DNA of 64,000 nucleotides from Serinus canaria (lineage: Eukaryota; Chordata; Aves; Passeriformes; Fringillidae). A model generated the notes under the pieces. The model searched no databases, was not told the origin of the DNA, and saw only the letters and a program-made list of their open reading frames with translations. This document shows positions 12,901 to 26,700 of this stretch, piece by piece (the stretch's first letter is position 1; each line of letters starts with the position of its first letter). The stretch lies in NCBI RefSeq assembly GCF_022539315.1, contig NC_066326.1, forward strand, positions 5,410,601 to 5,474,600, read 5' to 3'. The position numbers were made by a program, and so were the translations under genes.

Positions 12901-13987
12901 TATGTACTGTTTGGCACAAAATCCATGTATAGAACTCTTCCTTCTTGGAAAAAATTTGATGAGAAGGCTAATTTTGAACAAAGAAGGATGCAGCAGTTGA
13001 CCACCTTTCTATGCTTGGACTTTAGTCTCCTCCACCAAACCTGTGTTGTTATTTAGGGCTGAGTATGCTGAATGCAAGGGAACATCACAAAAAATACTGA
13101 AAAACTACTGATCAAACTCATAACCTGCATGTATCTTTTGAGATAAACTTGTTCTGGATTATCTCCAGCTGGGAATACCACCCAAGCTGATCTGGGAGCA
13201 GCTATCTGTGCTTAAAGCTAAAATTTATGTTGGCATCAATATTTTTGCTTTATCTAAAAAGGATTGTGCCTTGAGACATGAGTTTCATTCTTAAAACAGC
13301 ATACAGGATTAGCCAGCAGATGCTCACCGAGAGCAGAATCTCATTTTTCCAAACATTGGGAGAACAGTGTGCCTGGGACCAATTTATAGAAATTCACTCC
13401 AATGCCACATTTTTTTATAGGTTATATAAATAGGTATGAGAAAAAAAAAAGATAATCATGTAACCACAGAGCAATAACAGGACCTGCAGATTACAAGGTA
13501 ATTAAATTTGAGGCTACCAAGCACAGTGCTCCAGGAATAATTTACCTCTTGGTGTGGGGAGCTGAGATGTTCTGATGTTTCTTGCTAAAGCAAAATGAAT
13601 TAGCATTGGGAGCTCCAGCCTGCCAGGGCTAAGGAATTAAGGAGTTCCCCACCTGTATCTCTCACTCCTGAACACTTGTGATGACAACCCAATTTGGAAA
13701 GCAGCAATAACCATGTGGTAACTGTCTTTAAGGGGCACTTACTGTGTCATTTTATGGTCAGTGAAATGATGGTGGGACTGGTTGGAGGCAAGCTGCCTTC
13801 ATTAGGTGGCTGTCACCTGCACAGACCCCCCCAGTGCATTTTGCTGCTCATTGGTGCCCTTGGTTCCTGCCTTGAGCCAGGTGGAAAGCAAATGTGAAGA
13901 GATATTTGAGAAAGGGTTTAGACAAGGTTTAGGCTGTGCTGTTAATTTCTAGGTGAGTAATCCAATCCTTTCCTCTCATTGCCCCAG
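9923..13987. other. Non-coding sequence, no gene recognised
   Basis: Four kilobases are without a supported gene. A 167-codon plus-strand open frame (11456-11959) is the longest, but it resembles nothing I know and has no clear promoter or splice context. An 11-base G run at 12745-12755 followed by A-rich sequence is a simple repeat. Confidence 0.5.
12745..12755. repeat. G11 homopolymer
   Basis: Eleven consecutive G residues are followed directly by an A-rich stretch. Confidence 0.9.
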
Positions 13988-14077
13988 GAAAAAAAGGTAC
14001 TGGAAGTGTTTTAGAACATAAAGATGTGCTCCCACAAAAGGAGGAGCTGGATCAACACGGATATATCACTCCAGTTG
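13988..14077 (+). other. Candidate unidentified coding exon (90 bp)
   Basis: A pyrimidine-rich tract ends in CCCCAG at 13982-13987, and a GTAAGA donor sits at 14078-14083. The 90 bases between are open in one frame, starting and ending in phase 1, so the exon is symmetric. The frame reads KKGTGSVLEHKDVLPQ, then KEELDQHGYITPV, ending with the first base of a split Gly codon. The peptide is hydrophilic and looks like a receptor tail or linker, with a tyrosine in an HGYITP context. I do not recognise the protein, and no partner exon was identified nearby. Acceptor-open-donor triplets of this size also occur by chance in a window this long, so this remains a suggestion. Confidence 0.28.
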
Positions 14078-15270
14078 GTAAGAGATACTTCTTGTTTTTT
14101 CACTTCTGACTTGCCTCTGGTCAGGGGCTGAATGGAGAGATGAGTCCAGTTAAAGTGAAATGAAGATGAAGGTGATCACACTGATTTGCTGTGATGTGCT
14201 CCCAGCTCCACTGCATTTCATTGATTAACTGACAATTTAAATAAACAGCAGTGCAAGCAGATGCATTTAAATAGAAAATGGTTTTTTTAAACTTAAAAAT
14301 GTGGAGTGTTTTTGATTGTAAATTGCTGATAGACGTGTCTGCTCAGGCTACAGCACTTGGTGCTGAAGTCACTGCCTTATGTCCATAAAACAAAGAAATT
14401 GATGTTGTCTTTGACACCTGGACTCAGGAACAGCCAGTGGCCAGGTTGTTAGCTCTTCTCCAAACACAGTGAGACTTAAATGAGTTTTAAGTGCTCTGCT
14501 GGCTGCAGGTGTTTCCTGTATCTGGGGCATTGGATATTTTTAGCTTTTTCATTGTTTATGTCTCTGTGTCCCTGAGAAGAGATGAGAGCATTCAGAGTGC
14601 TTCCCTCTGTGCAGTCCTAAGGAAACATTCAAGGGAGTGCTCATGAACTCCTCCCCAAAGATGAAGTGGGGCTTTTGCACATTGCAATTATTAATCTTCC
14701 ACAGCTGGATGGTTTCTGTCTGGCTCTGAGCTATCACTCAGCTGTGCTGGTGGAGGATGAGTGCCTTTCCCTAAACCTTGCAGCTGTAAATGCCAAGAAT
14801 GTACAAACCCAGGCTGCACTCTGCAGTTACTTGACAACTCTTACAATTAAAACTCAAAATAATTTTGATGTAGGTGTATCAGAAGCTCCTAGCCTGAATG
14901 AGAGTATCCTTATGAGGAAAATCAGGCAGTCTGCATTTTGAAACCTGTTCCTAGGCTCTGTTTAACACTGGCACCTCCAAACCTATCAGTTCAAGTTCAG
15001 TGACAGCTGGACATGAGGGTGTGTGAGCTCCTCTTGTCATGAAAAACAACACAGAGAATTCCTAGAGGTAAAACTGACCCTCATTTCACTGTGTGCAGGA
15101 CACACAGAAGCACTGAAAAACCTAAAAATACTGATTGAATCCTTGCAATGATGCATTTCTTCTAGTCTCCTGGAAAACAAGTAAACAGTGCTGTGAGAAA
15201 CAAAACTGGTATTTCCAGAGGCACTAAGCTGTTCCTCTGTGGCCAAAGTCAGAAATTTGACACATACTTT

Positions 15271-15304
15271 ATATATCTATATCTATATCTATATCATCTA
15301 TATT
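15271..15304. repeat. (TATATC)n microsatellite
   Basis: This is a short tandem array of ATATCT/TATATC units with one imperfect copy (ATCATC) near the right end. Confidence 0.85.
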
Positions 15305-18300
15305 ACAATATCAGTGTATACATCTTATCTTTTTATTGTGATGTTTGAGATTTCAAGACTTTTTTTTTTGTAGAAAAAGTTGGGGTTTTTTTGTAGAAAA
15401 ATCCAGCAGCTGGCCAGCTGTCTCTTCAATGCTCTGAAGATTCCCAGCTGATACTGGGAAGGTGAGACAAAGGGAAGAGAAGGCAATGTGAAACTCAGCA
15501 TTGCATCCCAGTGCTCCCTGCTGGTTTCTGTTTGAGGCCATGTATTGAAAGACAAAAACATTGCTGTCTCCCTTTCCTGAAATGGGAAATCTTTTGGTTT
15601 ATTCTGGTTTACAGATGAGCTTGGAGCAAACCTCCTGATCAGAGGAGTCCCATGGATCATCTGGGAAGCTGCACCAGGGCAGAGATCAATCCCACCTTGG
15701 GGGGCAGGTCTGCACTGGCCAATGCTGTTTGCTTAATTTAATTAGACTTGTGGCTAAGTGAAAGTGAATTTCAGCCCCTGGACAAAAGGAAAAGGAATGT
15801 TATGGCAAAGGAAGGAGCACTCATTTCCCCTCCAGGAGTACCAGGTCTGATTTCCACCCCCACTCCTAAACATGGTGTCAGGAATTAATGGCAGGATTCA
15901 GCAGGAGGCAAAGGTAGGACAGGGGGTGCCTGGGGTGGGGTGAGCTGGGCACTCCCCCTGCAGCAGGGCTGCTCTGTGGGCTGCAATTTCCATCTCTGCT
16001 TTCTTTTCCTATCCCATCCCCGGGCCCAGCTGGCAGGCAGTGGCAGCATGCCAGAGGACTGGCTCTGCCCTCCCTGAGGTCAGCACAAAATGCTTCTCAA
16101 CACAAACAAGGGCAGGTCCAGCTCCAGAATGGGCTGTGCTGGCACTGCCAGCAGATCCCTGCAGAGCTGAGCCTGCTCCAGGCCAGGCAAAGGCAATGCT
16201 GCCACACACACACCTCCCTGCCCCCTCTTTTCTTTTCTTTTTTTTGATTTTTGTTTTGAAAAATGACAGTGAATTCACACAAAGCCTCAATTACAGAAGA
16301 TTATGGGCTTCAATTTAGTGTGTGCTGTAAAGTTGTATTAAACGATCAAATGCTAATGAGGAGAGAGGTTCTTCCAGAGAAATAAGGAATTAGCATAAAT
16401 TAATAGAGTTCCATATGTGCAAGTTTTATGGGGTAACAAAGTATCTCATCACCAAAGCATAAATATTTAATTTCATTCTTGTTGGGGCCAGTACACAGCA
16501 CTGCAGTCAGCACAGAAATATGAATTAAAGGGTGGGAGGGAGCAGAGTGCTGCCCAATTCAGGTTCACAGGGAGGTCACTGTCATGGCTCTGCTGCTCTT
16601 TCTCTCTGATTTCCAGCTTCACAGCTTGAAGCCAGGTCCAAATGGCAAAGCAACACATGCATGGCCTTGTCTGCAGCCTGGGGATCTTCTGCTGGCTTCC
16701 CTTGGTGTGTCACCACCTTCCCCAGCTCTACCCAGGAGTAAATCTGCTGGTTAGCCCTGGATCCTCCTGCTCCTACAGCTGGGAGAAAAGGCTTCAGGGG
16801 CATTCTGGTGGTGCCTTCACAGCACCTTCCCCAGCCATGTGGAAAAGAGCTGCTGCAGGTATAAATTGAGTTGAATTTGTGATTTACATTCAGCCTTACA
16901 GTGCATTTCACATTAATGCTGTGAATGAGTTGCTATAATTAAGATTAATTTTACTGAGGTAAAAAGCAAGCTCAGTGCTATCTGTTACCTTCCTGAACAG
17001 CTGTGGCACTGATTAGCATAGGCTGCTCCAGCCATGCTCTGCACACACAGGGAAGGGTCTTTGTGCCACTGAAACAAACAAATGGGACTCTTGGGCTGGA
17101 TTTTTCTTGTACAGCCCAGTTTGTGGGACTCAGGAGAAAAACATGTTCCAGTCCTGCTGTGTTTCTCATGCTCTGGTATTGCATTGCTGGAAGCATCTCT
17201 CTTCAACAGTGCATGTGTGTTCATGGTGTGTGTTTGCTTTCTCTCCTGCAATTGTGCAAATATGGAGGTGTCCAAAGGGATAAGTTCATTTTTACCCATA
17301 AATCAGTATAGCTGTACCCAGAATTTGCATATATGGATTCTGCTGTGTTCTGTAATTAGGTGAAACTGTAATTCTAATCTGAAGCTGTACATGTGAGTTC
17401 CTGCATGCTTGATACTTGAGATGGAGAATTGTGGTTTTGAGAGGAGTTTAATCTGATCATCCTCTTACATTTTGCAATAGAAATATGAGCAAATTGTTTG
17501 AATCCATGGCCACAGACAGATATGTCACCTTCCAAGTCTTTTAGGTCATTAGGTCTTATTTAATCATTTTGTTAATAGGGTTTTTATCAGTTTCCTATAT
17601 GCTGGGCTTCAGGAAATAAGGGTTTTTTCCTAAGTGTTCCATTTTGAATTCACTTCTTCATTAATATGGCACTCCAGGGCAAGGATTCTATCAGGCTAAA
17701 GGCAAACTGAAGACTTGTCCATCAGGGAGAAAAGGGAATTTCTTTTGGAGCACAGAGCTGTTGGATATGGATCTGGTGGATATGGATCTAAAAATCCCAC
17801 TCAAACCTCTCTGCTGTGGTGCACATTACATCAAGGAGAGCAGGAGACCAGTTCTGGTATTTCTGGGGGTAACACAGCTTCTGTCTGATGATATTTTGAT
17901 TGATCTGAGCTGATGCACTTGGCTCCAAAGGAGGGACTGCTTTTGACTTAGCAGAAGAGAAACCAGGTCTGGTATCACTGCCAATTACACCACGTGAACC
18001 TGCTCACTGCACATTGGTTTTCTACTTTGATTTTGGCTTTTTTGAACCAGTGCTGGGCCAGGAGTGTGGGTGCTGTGTCAGTGATACCTCAGTGATCTGA
18101 CCACAGCCTGAGTACACAGAGGTCCAGGAGAGCAGGTTTCTCTTTGGGGACTGGAGAGGAACTGGCTGCCAACAGGCTGTTCATGTTTGCATCTTCCCCT
18201 TGCACCAGCTGAAACGAATTCAAATTAGTCCCTTTTGAGAATCATTATGTCAAGAGCTCTGTCTTGATGGCAGAGCCTTGGAGGGCAGAGGAAATGTCAG

Positions 18301-21192
18301 TCCTGTCTGGAGCACAGTGCTGACACTCAGTGACTTTGTGCCAGGTGAGGTGTTTGACAGCTGTTCTGGGGTGTGTGCCCCAGCCACGGGCCTGACAACC
18401 ACCATGAAGCCAATTACAGTCACAGGCAATTAATGTTCCCCTCCTCAGGTTCTCGTGGAGATGATAGCACAATGCAGGGGATCAGCAGGAAATCTGTGAC
18501 CTTTGGAAACAGAAGCCTGAGACAGGAGCTGGGCTTGTGTCTACATCAACTGTGTCCAATTAAGGCATGGAAGGGAGATGGAAAATTACATGTTTCATAA
18601 AAGCAACAGGAACATTTTTCCCCTCTCACTTCCACACACAATAGCTTCTAGCTGACCTGAAAACACCAGCCCTTTGCCCACACCCTCCCTGCATCTGTTC
18701 CTCAACTCTTGTGGTTGGTCTCTAACAACAGCTGCCAACTGATGCAGATTTTGTGTGCTGTGTCCAGCCCTGAGTGCATCACGTTCCTCCTGCCTGAGCT
18801 CTGCAGGGACAGCTGCTCCCATGGTGCAAACCAATGTCAGCCACTGAAATGGAGAGAGAACTTTCTCTGCTGCCTTTGAGCTCCTTCCCCAACACGGATT
18901 TCAGCCTAACAAGGGAAGAGCAGATCCTCCCCAGGGTGATATAGCAGATTAACACTGTACAGCTATCCCAGGGTGGGGTTTTTTGGCTTTACATTCTAGA
19001 GAGACAGGAGAAACAAACGACCAGAACTTTCAGTTTAATTACTGGGTGACGTGACTTCAACTTTATTTTTCCCCTCCTTCCCAGCTGCACCAAAATCAGG
19101 GATGTTGTTCTAGTCCAAGCTGAAGCAGAGGCATCTCTTTCTGTCCTGGTCACTGTGGGTCATGGTTGTTTTATTTACCTCTGTGTGTGTGAGTGAATGG
19201 CCCATTTCTGGTGTGGGCAGGAGCAGAATCAATGTGCAGAGGTCCAGTTTACCCTGCAGAAAGCCAACAAAGAGAGGTTTGAGCAAATAGCTTGGAATTC
19301 AGGGAGTTCTTAGCAAAGAAATTGTGTGACAGCAACACCTAGAGTTCAGATGTTTCATCTGCTTTACTCCAGATGCAGAGAATTTTCTTATTTACTTTGA
19401 GAAAAGCAGGAAGTTGCCATGAAGCAAACTGGGATTTTAGGCCAAAATATTTTCAGGATAATTGGTCTAAAATGATGTTGTCTGGATAAAGCAGCCTGGA
19501 GCCTTGCCTGTGTAGTTTTAAGGTTTTTCTCATCAGGTCTCACAAAAATATATGCAAATGAAGAAAACAGAAATTTTAAAATATTTTATAAATTTCACAG
19601 CTTTCAGTTCAGCTCTGCTATTCTTAAGAATCATGGTTTTAATTTGTTGGGTTGGGTTTTTTATTGCTCAGCATTTACCATAGGATATATTGGTCTGTTC
19701 CCAAATTAGCCTCTGGATTGTCAGGACATAAAAGACCAGATGAGAGTTGCAAAGTTGATATTTCTGAACAGTTATCAGTGTCCTTTTGAACCTGAGTGTG
19801 TATTTTGGGGGGAATCTCTGATGTTAAATGGTTTAACCTTCCCAAAAGCATTTCCTGTGGTGAGTAAGGCACTGCCTGCCCTGTGCAGGAGGTTTGTAGC
19901 ACTTTTGGCTTCAGCATGAGCCTGTTTAAGCCAAATGCAGAGTTGGTTGGCTGCTTCTAGCAGCCTTATGCTGAAATATTTCTCCTCTTTGATAATAAAG
20001 GTGATTCCATGAGAAGGAGGCTGAGCTCTCAGAAAGGGCTGTTCAAGTGCCACGTGTGTGGGTACAAACTGCAGAGTGACACCCAAAAGAGGCTGCCAAG
20101 AAATCCCCTCTGCACATTTCCACAAATTCAGGGTGCAGTGAAACCTTTCCCCTTAAACCCAAGCACATCCTAATTTGGCAAGTCAGTTTTTGCTGATCTT
20201 ACCTGAGAAAGAATGGGGTGAGTGAGGAAGGGAAGTTTATTTTGGTGAGCCCATAATGCTGTGATCAATGAGGTTGCAGATATTTGGAGCATGGAAATCC
20301 CCACTGGAACAGCACTGGTGGCTGCTTGGTGCCCTTGGGCCACAGATGTTGGGTCCTGGTGCTGATGTCCAATATGTGCAGCTATTGAGGCAGATGGTGT
20401 GCAGCAAAATATTCCTGAACTTTTGGAAATATACCACCCTGGAGCCCAGCAAGGGAGGCAGCTGAAATTGGAAAATAATGTAATAGAATATTTTATTTTT
20501 CACAAAAGGCTTTAGGGCTGGGAAGACTGCCATTTCTGACAAAGGGCACTTTGGCTGGCTTCCCCATGTTCTGCACTGCTTTGCTCTGACCCTCCCTTTG
20601 CAACCTTTCCTCTTTTAGACTGAGACAGAGGTTTGCACTTCATTTTATACACACACACTCACAAGGCAGCAGCCACTGATACTGAGTTTGAAGCCTTATT
20701 AAATGAAATAGTTTAATGAAGAATTTAGCTCAGTCTTTCTGCAGCAAAGGACAAAAATAACTTTCTGCCAGAGTGAAATGTCTGCTTTCATTGAAGGTGT
20801 GTCCATTCAGCCACGGGTCCATCTGTCTTCTCTCCAACAGGAGAGGAGAAAAAAGACAAAGGAAGAGCTGTAAGAACCTTGATTCTTTAGAAAACTCAAA
20901 GATTTTATTAAGTTTGTGAAACTACATGGAAATCAACAGGATTGGTTTCCATTTATTGACAGGAAAACTGTGAGTTGCCACTATACTAAATTTGTGCCTC
21001 AGAGTTTTCTTCAGGGCAAATATAATGGCTTTTTAATGCACTTATTTGTTTTGGAATTAATAGCTTTCTGGAGGGATTGAGCTTTTTCTGTGTGTTGGGA
21101 GTGGTGGGGCTGCACTTCCTTCTCCCCCCTGCAATGATGTGATTCTAGTGCTGCTGGAAGGAGCTGGGTTGCTTGCAGGATTTTCCCACTGC

Positions 21193-21215
21193 AAAAAAAA
21201 AAAAAAAAAAAAAAA
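21193..21215. repeat. Poly-A tract (23 A)
   Basis: Twenty-three uninterrupted A residues are followed by CCAAAAAAC. Nothing upstream looks like a processed gene copy or SINE, so it is recorded as a simple repeat. Confidence 0.9.
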
Positions 21216-23619
21216 CCAAAAAACACTTTTCTGTTTCAGTGTTATGAATTCACTTTGAGGCAAATTCTTTCCTGAAAGACAAGGCCAGGTCTTTATCTTC
21301 TGAAGAGAATCATGGAGAGAGAATCACAGTTCCTACAATTCCTGCTCCTTTTGGGCTCCTGAGATTCAGTAGTCAGGTGGGATGGAGAGGGAGCTCCAAG
21401 CAAAACAATGGTGATGAGCAGCCTCAGTGGACTTGGCTCACCTGGCAGGTGAATTTGCTGAGCTCTGTCCAGGGATGCTGCTAATGGGAGCTTGAGGATA
21501 AGCAGCACCAAGGAACTAATACAAAGTTCCTGTGCAAAATGTATTTACCAGCTCTGTTGCCAAGTAAAAAGCATTGTAGATAATTTCTATGATTTGGATT
21601 TTCTGAGTTCAGTTTGGGCATAGATTTAATACAAAATTTGGGGTGAATTCTCCAGGATAGTTTAATTCATTTCAATGTTGCACAATTCTGTAGTACAGTG
21701 AATGATAACTAAATGCTGTTTGCAACGACAACAACAACAAGCAAGTAGAATGAATAAATGAAGCAAATATATAATTTTATTGGAGTAGTTCTAGGCACAC
21801 TCCAGAAAACCACCTCCTGGTTTCTAGAAGACTAGGAAACACTCTGCTCAGAACAGATTTTTAAATATTTTACCTCTGGAGTTTTGATTTTTTCATTTTC
21901 CCTGCAGGACAGACTTCTCTTGAGACAGAGAATTGTTGCTTGAGCAGTCACACAACTGGCTTTGAAATGTGTCTTAGACCTTTTTCACCTGGAACTGCAG
22001 TGATGTTTTTAAGTTTTGCAGACTTTAAAAAAATTCTACTAGAGAACATATAGGCATGCAGATCCCTAAGATATTAGTACAACTGTGAACTATATTTAAG
22101 CAGAACAATGCCTTCAAAGTGCATCCTGAACATTAAAGTTTTATTTGGGGCTCACTGACATACATACAGCTGGACTTTCCTATTGGTGTCTGGGAAGGTG
22201 TTCCTGACATGAAAGGAGTTGTTTAAATAAAAGACAGAACATATAAAATTCCTTCTTTATGCTCAAAGCAGACCAAAGAGTTTCTAACTGCAATGACTAT
22301 CAGCTATTCTTGCTACTTATTGTAATGCACATGAGTGCTTTGCATAAAGGATGTGCTCAGTCCAGGACAGAGGGATTTACATCTGGGTGGAAACTTCCAG
22401 TAGAAGTGAATATGCATTTGTAGAAATCCATTTGCATAGGGATGAGACTGTATTTTGAGCCTTCACCATCTGGTCTGCCCTCTAATGATGAACCCAGCAT
22501 CAAAATACTCAAAATCCACTTCTTCAAATACAGCTCTACCTGCATTTCTCCTCTGTAGAGAAACTTGCCTCTGTCTTTTTTACTGAGAGCAAGGTACCCT
22601 GAGCAGCACTGAGAATTGCTCTTTTCCCTTGCTACTCCAATCCCAGGAAGCCCAAGAGCTGTTGATGCAGCTGCAATATCAGAATTTAAGCTTAGTGTCC
22701 CTCAAAAATGGAGCATGAATATTCACTGAGCTGTGTGTTTAGGAGCTGTGTCATGAGCAGGGCTCTGTTCATGTGTATTTTGCTCTGATGCTGTCAGCCT
22801 CATTTCCTTACAGAATTATAGAACCTGCTCTGTTTTGCTGTGATTCTGATAATATAAGTTTAATGGCCACCATTAAAGGGTAAGAAAGGGGAGATTTGTT
22901 TAACTCCTGAAACCTTACAGCCCAATATTACTGCCTGGTGCTGTGCAAGAAGCAAGGAGCTCAGCAGCAACATTAAAGTGCCTGCAACTCTAACACACAG
23001 TGACAGAAATGCTTAAATATGTATGCCCACGTCAGAGAGAGCTCATTTCAGCTTTACCTCTGGCTCAGGTTTTTATCAAGGGTGCCAAAATTGTTGGGAG
23101 GGAACAATAGTGACAACCAGAGCTGGAGCAAGGAGCTGTTTGTGGAGCTGCTCCCCCTGGGGAGGCAGAGCCACAGCAGAGTGGGATTGCTGGCAGAGGG
23201 AAGTGCATTCCTGATGTGTTCAGAGCTGTCTGGAGGCTGGCCTCTGTCATGCTGACACACAGAGGGGTCTCCCAAAGCTGCACTGAGCACATCACTCCTG
23301 TCCTGTCTAGTGATGGGGTTATGCTCAGATCTCTTACAAGAAATCTGGTGCTGTTCCTTGCCCCTTGCAGTGGGTTTAGGAGATTTGGAGATGAGAAATG
23401 AAGAATAGGTGGCTCAGATTTGCTTTAAACTCCCTGTTAGTCCTTTCCACTGTGAGTCCCCACTGACCCTGGCCAAAACCAAGGGCATCACTGCAAATCC
23501 CAGGAGCACAAGCTCAGGCTGGAGCAGCAGGGATGGAAGAGATAGATGGCATAGTGCATGCAAGGAAGGTGCTATTTCTCCTTTTTAATCTTTTCTTTGC
23601 CTCATCTGTTAACCCCCAG

Positions 23620-23732
23620 AAGCCAGAGGAGGCAAAAGTCCCCCAGCCCTGGGACAGAGTGGTGGATTCCCAGTGACTTCCCACAGGACTGAGGGGGAAC
23701 AAAAGCAGCCAGGGACCAGCAAAGCTGCTCAG
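23620..23732 (+). other. Exon-like segment with strong splice signals, coding status doubtful
   Basis: A pyrimidine-rich tract ends in CCCCCAG at 23619, and a near-perfect donor CAG|GTGAGTAAG follows 23732. One of three frames is open over 37 codons; the other two contain stops. The open frame is rich in Gly, Ser, Pro and Gln and looks like disordered or random sequence. If it is a real exon, a long non-coding RNA is at least as likely as a protein. Confidence 0.2.
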
Positions 23733-26700
23733 GTGAGTAAGAGCTCTCCACCCAAGAGCACCCAATCTCCTCTTGATTTCTGTCCCCCTCTCTGCTGGAT
23801 GCAGAGACCACCCTGCCAATTGCCTGGCTTGGAAATTAAATATTCAAGCTCAGAATTTTCTGGGAGCGCTCAGGGATTTAGACACACACTTTGCATTAAT
23901 TTTAATGGACAAATCACCTAAATTACCTGCTGTGCTTGGGAGAGTCTCAGCTTGAGGTTTTATTTATTATTTATTGAATATTCCCTGAGTAAACAGAACT
24001 TAGAAGCACAAAGATGATCTGGCAGGAAGAACAGTCTTAAAATATAAGCTATTATTCCTGCAATTATACTGCATCACTCATTCCTTTTTATTATTGTTTG
24101 TATTACTGTAGCACCTTGAGCCTCAACAGAGACAAAAGTCTCTCCATCTCAGCTTCTGTTTGAACACACATTAGGAGCCAAACCCCATCCTAAGAGCTTC
24201 CAATTTAAATGGATAAGGAAAAACAAACTGTGAGAAAGGCAAGTGTGGAACAAAACAGTTTGCTTGTCCAAGGTCATCCAAGAGATTGTCAAAGAGACCT
24301 AAACCCCAGGAATCTCAAACTCTTTGGACAGTTAGACCCCACTGCTTCTCTTCTTTGGCATCATTTCCATGTGTGTGTGCCAGGATTAGGTTTGGTAGCT
24401 GAAGTTGCTCTGGTCTGTGCACTCTTTCCCACACATCCTCCTGCTGGAATACAGCTGTGGGATGGCCCTGCAGCCCCTGTTTCCTTTGTGTGAGTGTGTT
24501 ACATCTCTCAAGGGCTGGAAGGGTTGAGATGCAGCTCTCCTGCAGTTCTCCTGTCTTTGTTGTTTATTTATAGGAAGACAATGTAGTCTTAATTTCAGTA
24601 TTAAGAAGGGGGTGATTCATAGAAAACCTGCTTATACGTCAGTGTGGAGCTGAAGGAACTAAATTAGGTGGAAAAGCTGGAAGAGAAGGAAAGAAGAAAA
24701 GCATTGCTAGAGGAAAAGAGCTTCCAGAGGCAAACCAGGCTCTTCCACCCCTGATAAGGCATTTCTGAAGCCTCCTTTGCTTTTAGCTGACCCCTAATGT
24801 CTCTACCCTGCAAGAGACAAGAAGCAGAGGGTGTTATTACTATTCCTGAAGGCACTGGGAGATCTCAGTGCTGCACTGCAGAAACTTAATCATATATTTC
24901 TAAATATCAGCCACTGAGATCTCATTAAAGTCATTCTTTCCCAGGTCTCCACCCCATTTTCTATCAAATAGCTATTTCTTGAATTGAAGAATTAATAAGT
25001 AATGGTGAGATCTGGACTGATCTCATAATACTCTGTAAACTTTTGAAGACTATTTCAATTTATATTTCAACAGTGCCTTGGGAGAAGGTTTGGTCCTGCA
25101 CAGAGACAGCCTTTTGATATGAGCAGAGTTTCATCATCAGGCAATTAAATCAGATGACTTGTGAGAGGCAGGAAAAGGACAGGGACTGAAACAGGCAATG
25201 ATGGATCAAATCAAACTAAATCAATGTGGGCCCTTTGCAGAGCTGCTGCTGGATTCAATGGGGATCTGCAGACCCCAGAAACCTGGCAGAGCTGTAAGTG
25301 TTTAAAAACCCTTGAACAGCTTCTCCTGGTCCAGGTCAGAGGAGACATGTAGGAACAGTTCAGAACAAAAAGCTTTCTGAATGGGAGAAGTCCATAAGGT
25401 GCTTCAATACTTCCAGCAGTCATTTTCCCTTTTCCCATGAGGGCCCAGCAGTAAGAGGGATAACCTGGAAGCCAAAGTGCAGAGCTGGGCTCCCTCCCTC
25501 CTCTCCAGCTTGCTGTCCAGCTGATGGCTCAGAGGCAGCCTGGACTGCAGCTCTGCTGCCAATCTCCCTCTCTGGGGACTCTAACCATGCCCCAAAGCAG
25601 TCCCTAATCCCCAAGGTTACTTATGCTGTTTTCCCAGCTATCTATTCCTCATGGGAATGTTTCCATTCCCTAAGTCTAGTGGAACCCCACAACACCTTCC
25701 AGCAGCAGCTGTGCCCCTTCCAGGACAGGACACTGAGGAAGGAATCCTGAGCCAGAGCATCCTGTGGGCACCTACTGCCTCACCAGCCCAGCTTTACACA
25801 GGGAGAGAGGCAAAACAATTCCACTGAAAGGCCTCTTCCACCTCTTCCAGGAGCTCCCTATTCAGGCTACCTCAGCATCAGGAATGGAACACTCTTTCCT
25901 GCTGTCTTTTTTTTGGCTGTCCCCACAGAGCACCCATGTCACAGGGATAATCTCTCTCCCTTGGTAAGAGAATAATGTTTGGTGTCATTTCTCTCATATG
26001 CCCTGCAGGAAGCAAGAGCAGGATTTGACTCAGATAAAAGTCTCAAATGACCCTTGTAAAAGCAGGGAACCATGCTGGCTTTCAGAGTAACAGCAGCATG
26101 GATAAAGTGCATGTCAATCCACCAGGTCTGTGGGTTTCAGTGTTTCTCTCTGACTCACAAATCACTTTTCAGGTAGGCTCAGCACTCTGGCACAGGGCAG
26201 AAATCACAGTGAGGTCAGAGAAGCCACCAATTACAAAAGCTCTCTGAACTCCTGGATGGCAAAACCTACTCCTTTTAAAATGTGTATGCTCAGAATGCCC
26301 TGGGTGGAACTTCTGTTTCACTTCACTGCTCTGCAGTACACAGGAGGCAATATTGCTCTGTGTGAAATGTCTCTTTTGGAGGCTTTTTGTTCCAGGGAGT
26401 GACTATCTCCAAATACTCTGGGGTTGAAAATTAACCCCTCCTGGTTGTGTGTGCAGGTGTTTGTTTCATTTCCATGGAATGGTGAGAGGCCTGTAGTTAA
26501 TCCAAATCTCACATCAGGCATAAATCCTTTACCAGTGATAAAGAAGCCAAAATAAATGGAGTTCTAGGGAGAATACCCTGGGGTTGGGGTGAGAGTGGGA
26601 CAAGGCCCACAGCATAAATTATGAAAGCTGTGCTCTTCCCCCACCATGCACTAGATCCCACATTCTTTTTATTGTGTCCATTGTTCTCTTCATAGCTTGT

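Larger units (their letters stand above)
14078..23619. other. Non-coding sequence, no gene recognised
   Basis: Almost ten kilobases contain only short open frames that I could not link to any family. Simple repeats occur at 15271-15304 (TATATC units) and 21193-21215 (poly-A). I find no transposon ends, RNA genes or well-bounded exons. Confidence 0.5.

Noticed and set aside
21193..21215. Poly-A tail of a processed pseudogene or SINE
   Set aside because: No gene-like sequence lies upstream and no flanking duplication was found, so it is a simple repeat.
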